DNA of 64,000 nt, taken from contig NZ_JAKJSD010000002.1 in the NCBI RefSeq assembly GCF_029029505.1, positions 124,001 through 188,000 on the forward strand, in the 5' to 3' direction. Positions 62,727-64,000 of the stretch are shown piece after piece (the first letter of the stretch is position 1; each line of letters starts with the position of its first letter). The notes under the pieces are model-generated. The model saw nothing but the letters and a program-made list of their open reading frames with translations, did no database searches and was not told the DNA's origin. Origin of the DNA: Ancylomarina sp. DW003. Its GTDB lineage: Bacteria > Bacteroidota > Bacteroidia > Bacteroidales > Marinifilaceae. A program made the translations under genes and the position numbers.

Positions 62727-63977
62727 GTGGATATTTTTGACAAAGTTAACACCCAGAAAGGGAATATTGGACAATACGCAAAGCAAGCACATGGCTACTT
62801 CGCATTCCCAAAACTAGAAGGCGAAATCAACTCTAGAATGAAATTTAGAGGTAAAGAAGTTCTTACATGGAGTTTGAACAACTACATTGGACTAGCTAAT
62901 CACCCGGAAGTAAGAAAAGCTGATGCTGAGTCTGCTGAAAAATGGGGCCTAGCGTATCCAATGGGAGCTCGTATGATGTCAGGACAAACTAGTCGCCACG
63001 AAGAATTAGAAGCTCAATTAGCTGACTTCGTTGGTAAGCCAGATGCATTCCTTTTAAACTTCGGTTACCAGGGTATGCTTTCTATTATCGATGCCTTGGT
63101 TAATCGTCATGATGTTATTGTTTATGACTCTGAGTCGCATGCATGTATCATGGATGGCTTAAGACTACATCAAGGGAAACGTTTTGTTTACCCACACAAC
63201 GATATGGAAAACCTACACAAGCAGCTTGAAAGAGCTACTAAGTGGGCAGAAAATACTGGTGGTGGTATTCTTGTAATTACTGAAGGTGTATTCGGTATGG
63301 CTGGTGACCTAGGTAAATTGGACGAAATCGTTGCTATGAAAGAAGAATTCAACTTCCGTTTGTTAGTTGATGATGCTCATGGTTTCGGTGTAATGGGTCC
63401 TACTGGCGCTGGTGCTCCAGAGCATTTCGGTGTTACTGAAGGGGTTGATGTTCTTTTCGGTACTTTTGCTAAAGCAATGGCTGGTATTGGTGCATTTGTT
63501 GCATGTGATGAAGATGTTTGTGGCTATTTACGTTACAACATGCGTTCACAAACTTTTGCTAAATCTCTTCCTATGCCAATCGTAGAAGGATCTATCAAAC
63601 GTTTAGAGCTACTTAGAACTAAGCCTGAATTGCGTGAGCAGTTATTTACTATCTCAGACACTCTTCAAAAAGGGTTAACTGAAGCGGGACTAGAAATTGG
63701 ATGCACTGAATCTCCGGTTACTCCGGTTTACCTTTCTGGTAGTGTAGCCGAAGGAACTCAGGTAACTATGGATCTTAGAGAGAATTATGGTATTTTCTGC
63801 TCAATAGTAGTATACCCGGTAATTCCTAAAGGACAATTACTACTTCGTTTGATTCCTACAGCAACTCACACTCTAGAAGATGTTGAGTACACAGTAAACG
63901 CATTTAAAGATGTTTCTGCTAAGCTGAAAGAAGGTAAATACAGCAATGAAAAATTTGCTGATATTTTCAATCAGTAA
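62727..63977 (+). CDS. Alpha-oxoamine synthase (KBL/SPT/cysteate acyltransferase family), GTG start
   Basis: PLP enzyme that condenses an amino acid with an acyl-CoA. 416 residues, GTG start. The PLP site has DDAHGFGVMGPTGAG and the lysine in FGTFAKAMAGIGAFV. SLNNYIGLANHPEV, PMGARMMSGQTSRHEELE and LLNFGYQGMLSIIDAL are family-typical. Close relatives in Bacteroidota are annotated variously as 2-amino-3-ketobutyrate CoA ligase, AONS, serine palmitoyltransferase or cysteate acyltransferase of sulfonolipid synthesis. No tdh gene is adjacent, so a sphingolipid or capnine role is more likely than threonine breakdown (inference). The gene is complete; 23 bases of window follow it. Confidence 0.85.
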   Translation: MDIFDKVNTQKGNIGQYAKQAHGYFAFPKLEGEINSRMKFRGKEVLTWSLNNYIGLANHPEVRKADAESAEKWGLAYPMGARMMSGQTSRHEELEAQLADFVGKPDAFLLNFGYQGMLSIIDALVNRHDVIVYDSESHACIMDGLRLHQGKRFVYPHNDMENLHKQLERATKWAENTGGGILVITEGVFGMAGDLGKLDEIVAMKEEFNFRLLVDDAHGFGVMGPTGAGAPEHFGVTEGVDVLFGTFAKAMAGIGAFVACDEDVCGYLRYNMRSQTFAKSLPMPIVEGSIKRLELLRTKPELREQLFTISDTLQKGLTEAGLEIGCTESPVTPVYLSGSVAEGTQVTMDLRENYGIFCSIVVYPVIPKGQLLLRLIPTATHTLEDVEYTVNAFKDVSAKLKEGKYSNEKFADIFNQ

Positions 63978-64000
63978 GCACACAATATGAATTTTAAAAA

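Noticed and set aside
1-64000. tRNA, rRNA, prophage, conjugative element or biosynthetic cluster
   Set aside because: I looked for tRNA-like TTCGA/TTCAA arms with matching acceptor stems, integrases, structural phage genes and large synthases and found none.

Overview
The window reads as a chromosomal segment of a low-GC member of the Bacteroidota, most likely the class Bacteroidia (Marinilabiliales/Marinifilaceae-like; inferred from gene content, not proven). The evidence is promoters of the TTG-N(19-22)-TAnnTTTG type, almost no Shine-Dalgarno sequences, an OmpP1/FadL-type porin, DUF4835 and Rpb6-type omega proteins, an archaeal-type ProRS, WbqC and DUF1460/DUF4922 proteins, and the gene order bamD-rpoZ-coaBC-DUF4835-recN-fabI. 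I saw no tRNA, rRNA, CRISPR array, prophage or conjugative module. The window is mostly core genome with a few accessory spots.

Layout: 1-5 kb holds a truncated gene, a small ORF, pepD and htpG. 5-10 kb holds a small membrane protein and a two-gene unit of a 1011-residue coiled-coil protein with a degenerate P-loop followed by an MscS channel. 10-18 kb has an ABC-F ATPase, a papain-like lipoprotein, nth with an overlapping Nudix gene, and dapB-lepB-wbqC. 18-25.6 kb is a plus-strand cluster: a tandem glycosyltransferase, a DUF1460 amidase lipoprotein, a DUF4922 GalT/HIT-like protein, SpoIID, an AmpG-like permease, YitT and a membrane protein, probably for muropeptide recovery. 25.7-29 kb is the thrS-infC-rpmI-rplT operon. 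29-37 kb has a DPP IV, a lipocalin-like lipoprotein with an AsmA-like protein, a glyoxalase and an S9 hydrolase. 37.3-38.8 kb is a Y1 (RAYT/IS200-like) transposase gene beside an array that repeats the 3' end of tilS. 38.7-49.6 kb has tilS-pabB, a hybrid histidine kinase, yhdH divergent from an HxlR regulator, pepT and proS. 49.8-52.9 kb has a Ser/Arg-rich lipoprotein and a porin. 52.9-55.9 kb is cysC-cysD-cysN. 56-62.4 kb is the bamD-to-fabI set. An alpha-oxoamine synthase closes the window.

Most notable points: (i) coaBC is split by a -1 frameshift at a run of ten A residues, so it is either slippage-expressed or a homopolymer error. (ii) The 3' end of tilS is present three times in a roughly 356-bp periodic array next to the transposase gene. 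(iii) infC probably starts at an AUA codon behind a strong Shine-Dalgarno sequence that is unusual for this phylum. (iv) A P-loop protein lacking the Walker A lysine is paired with a mechanosensitive channel. (v) A GalT/Ap4A-phosphorylase-like protein of unknown substrate lies inside a peptidoglycan-recovery cluster. All calls come from reading the sequence; no searches were run.
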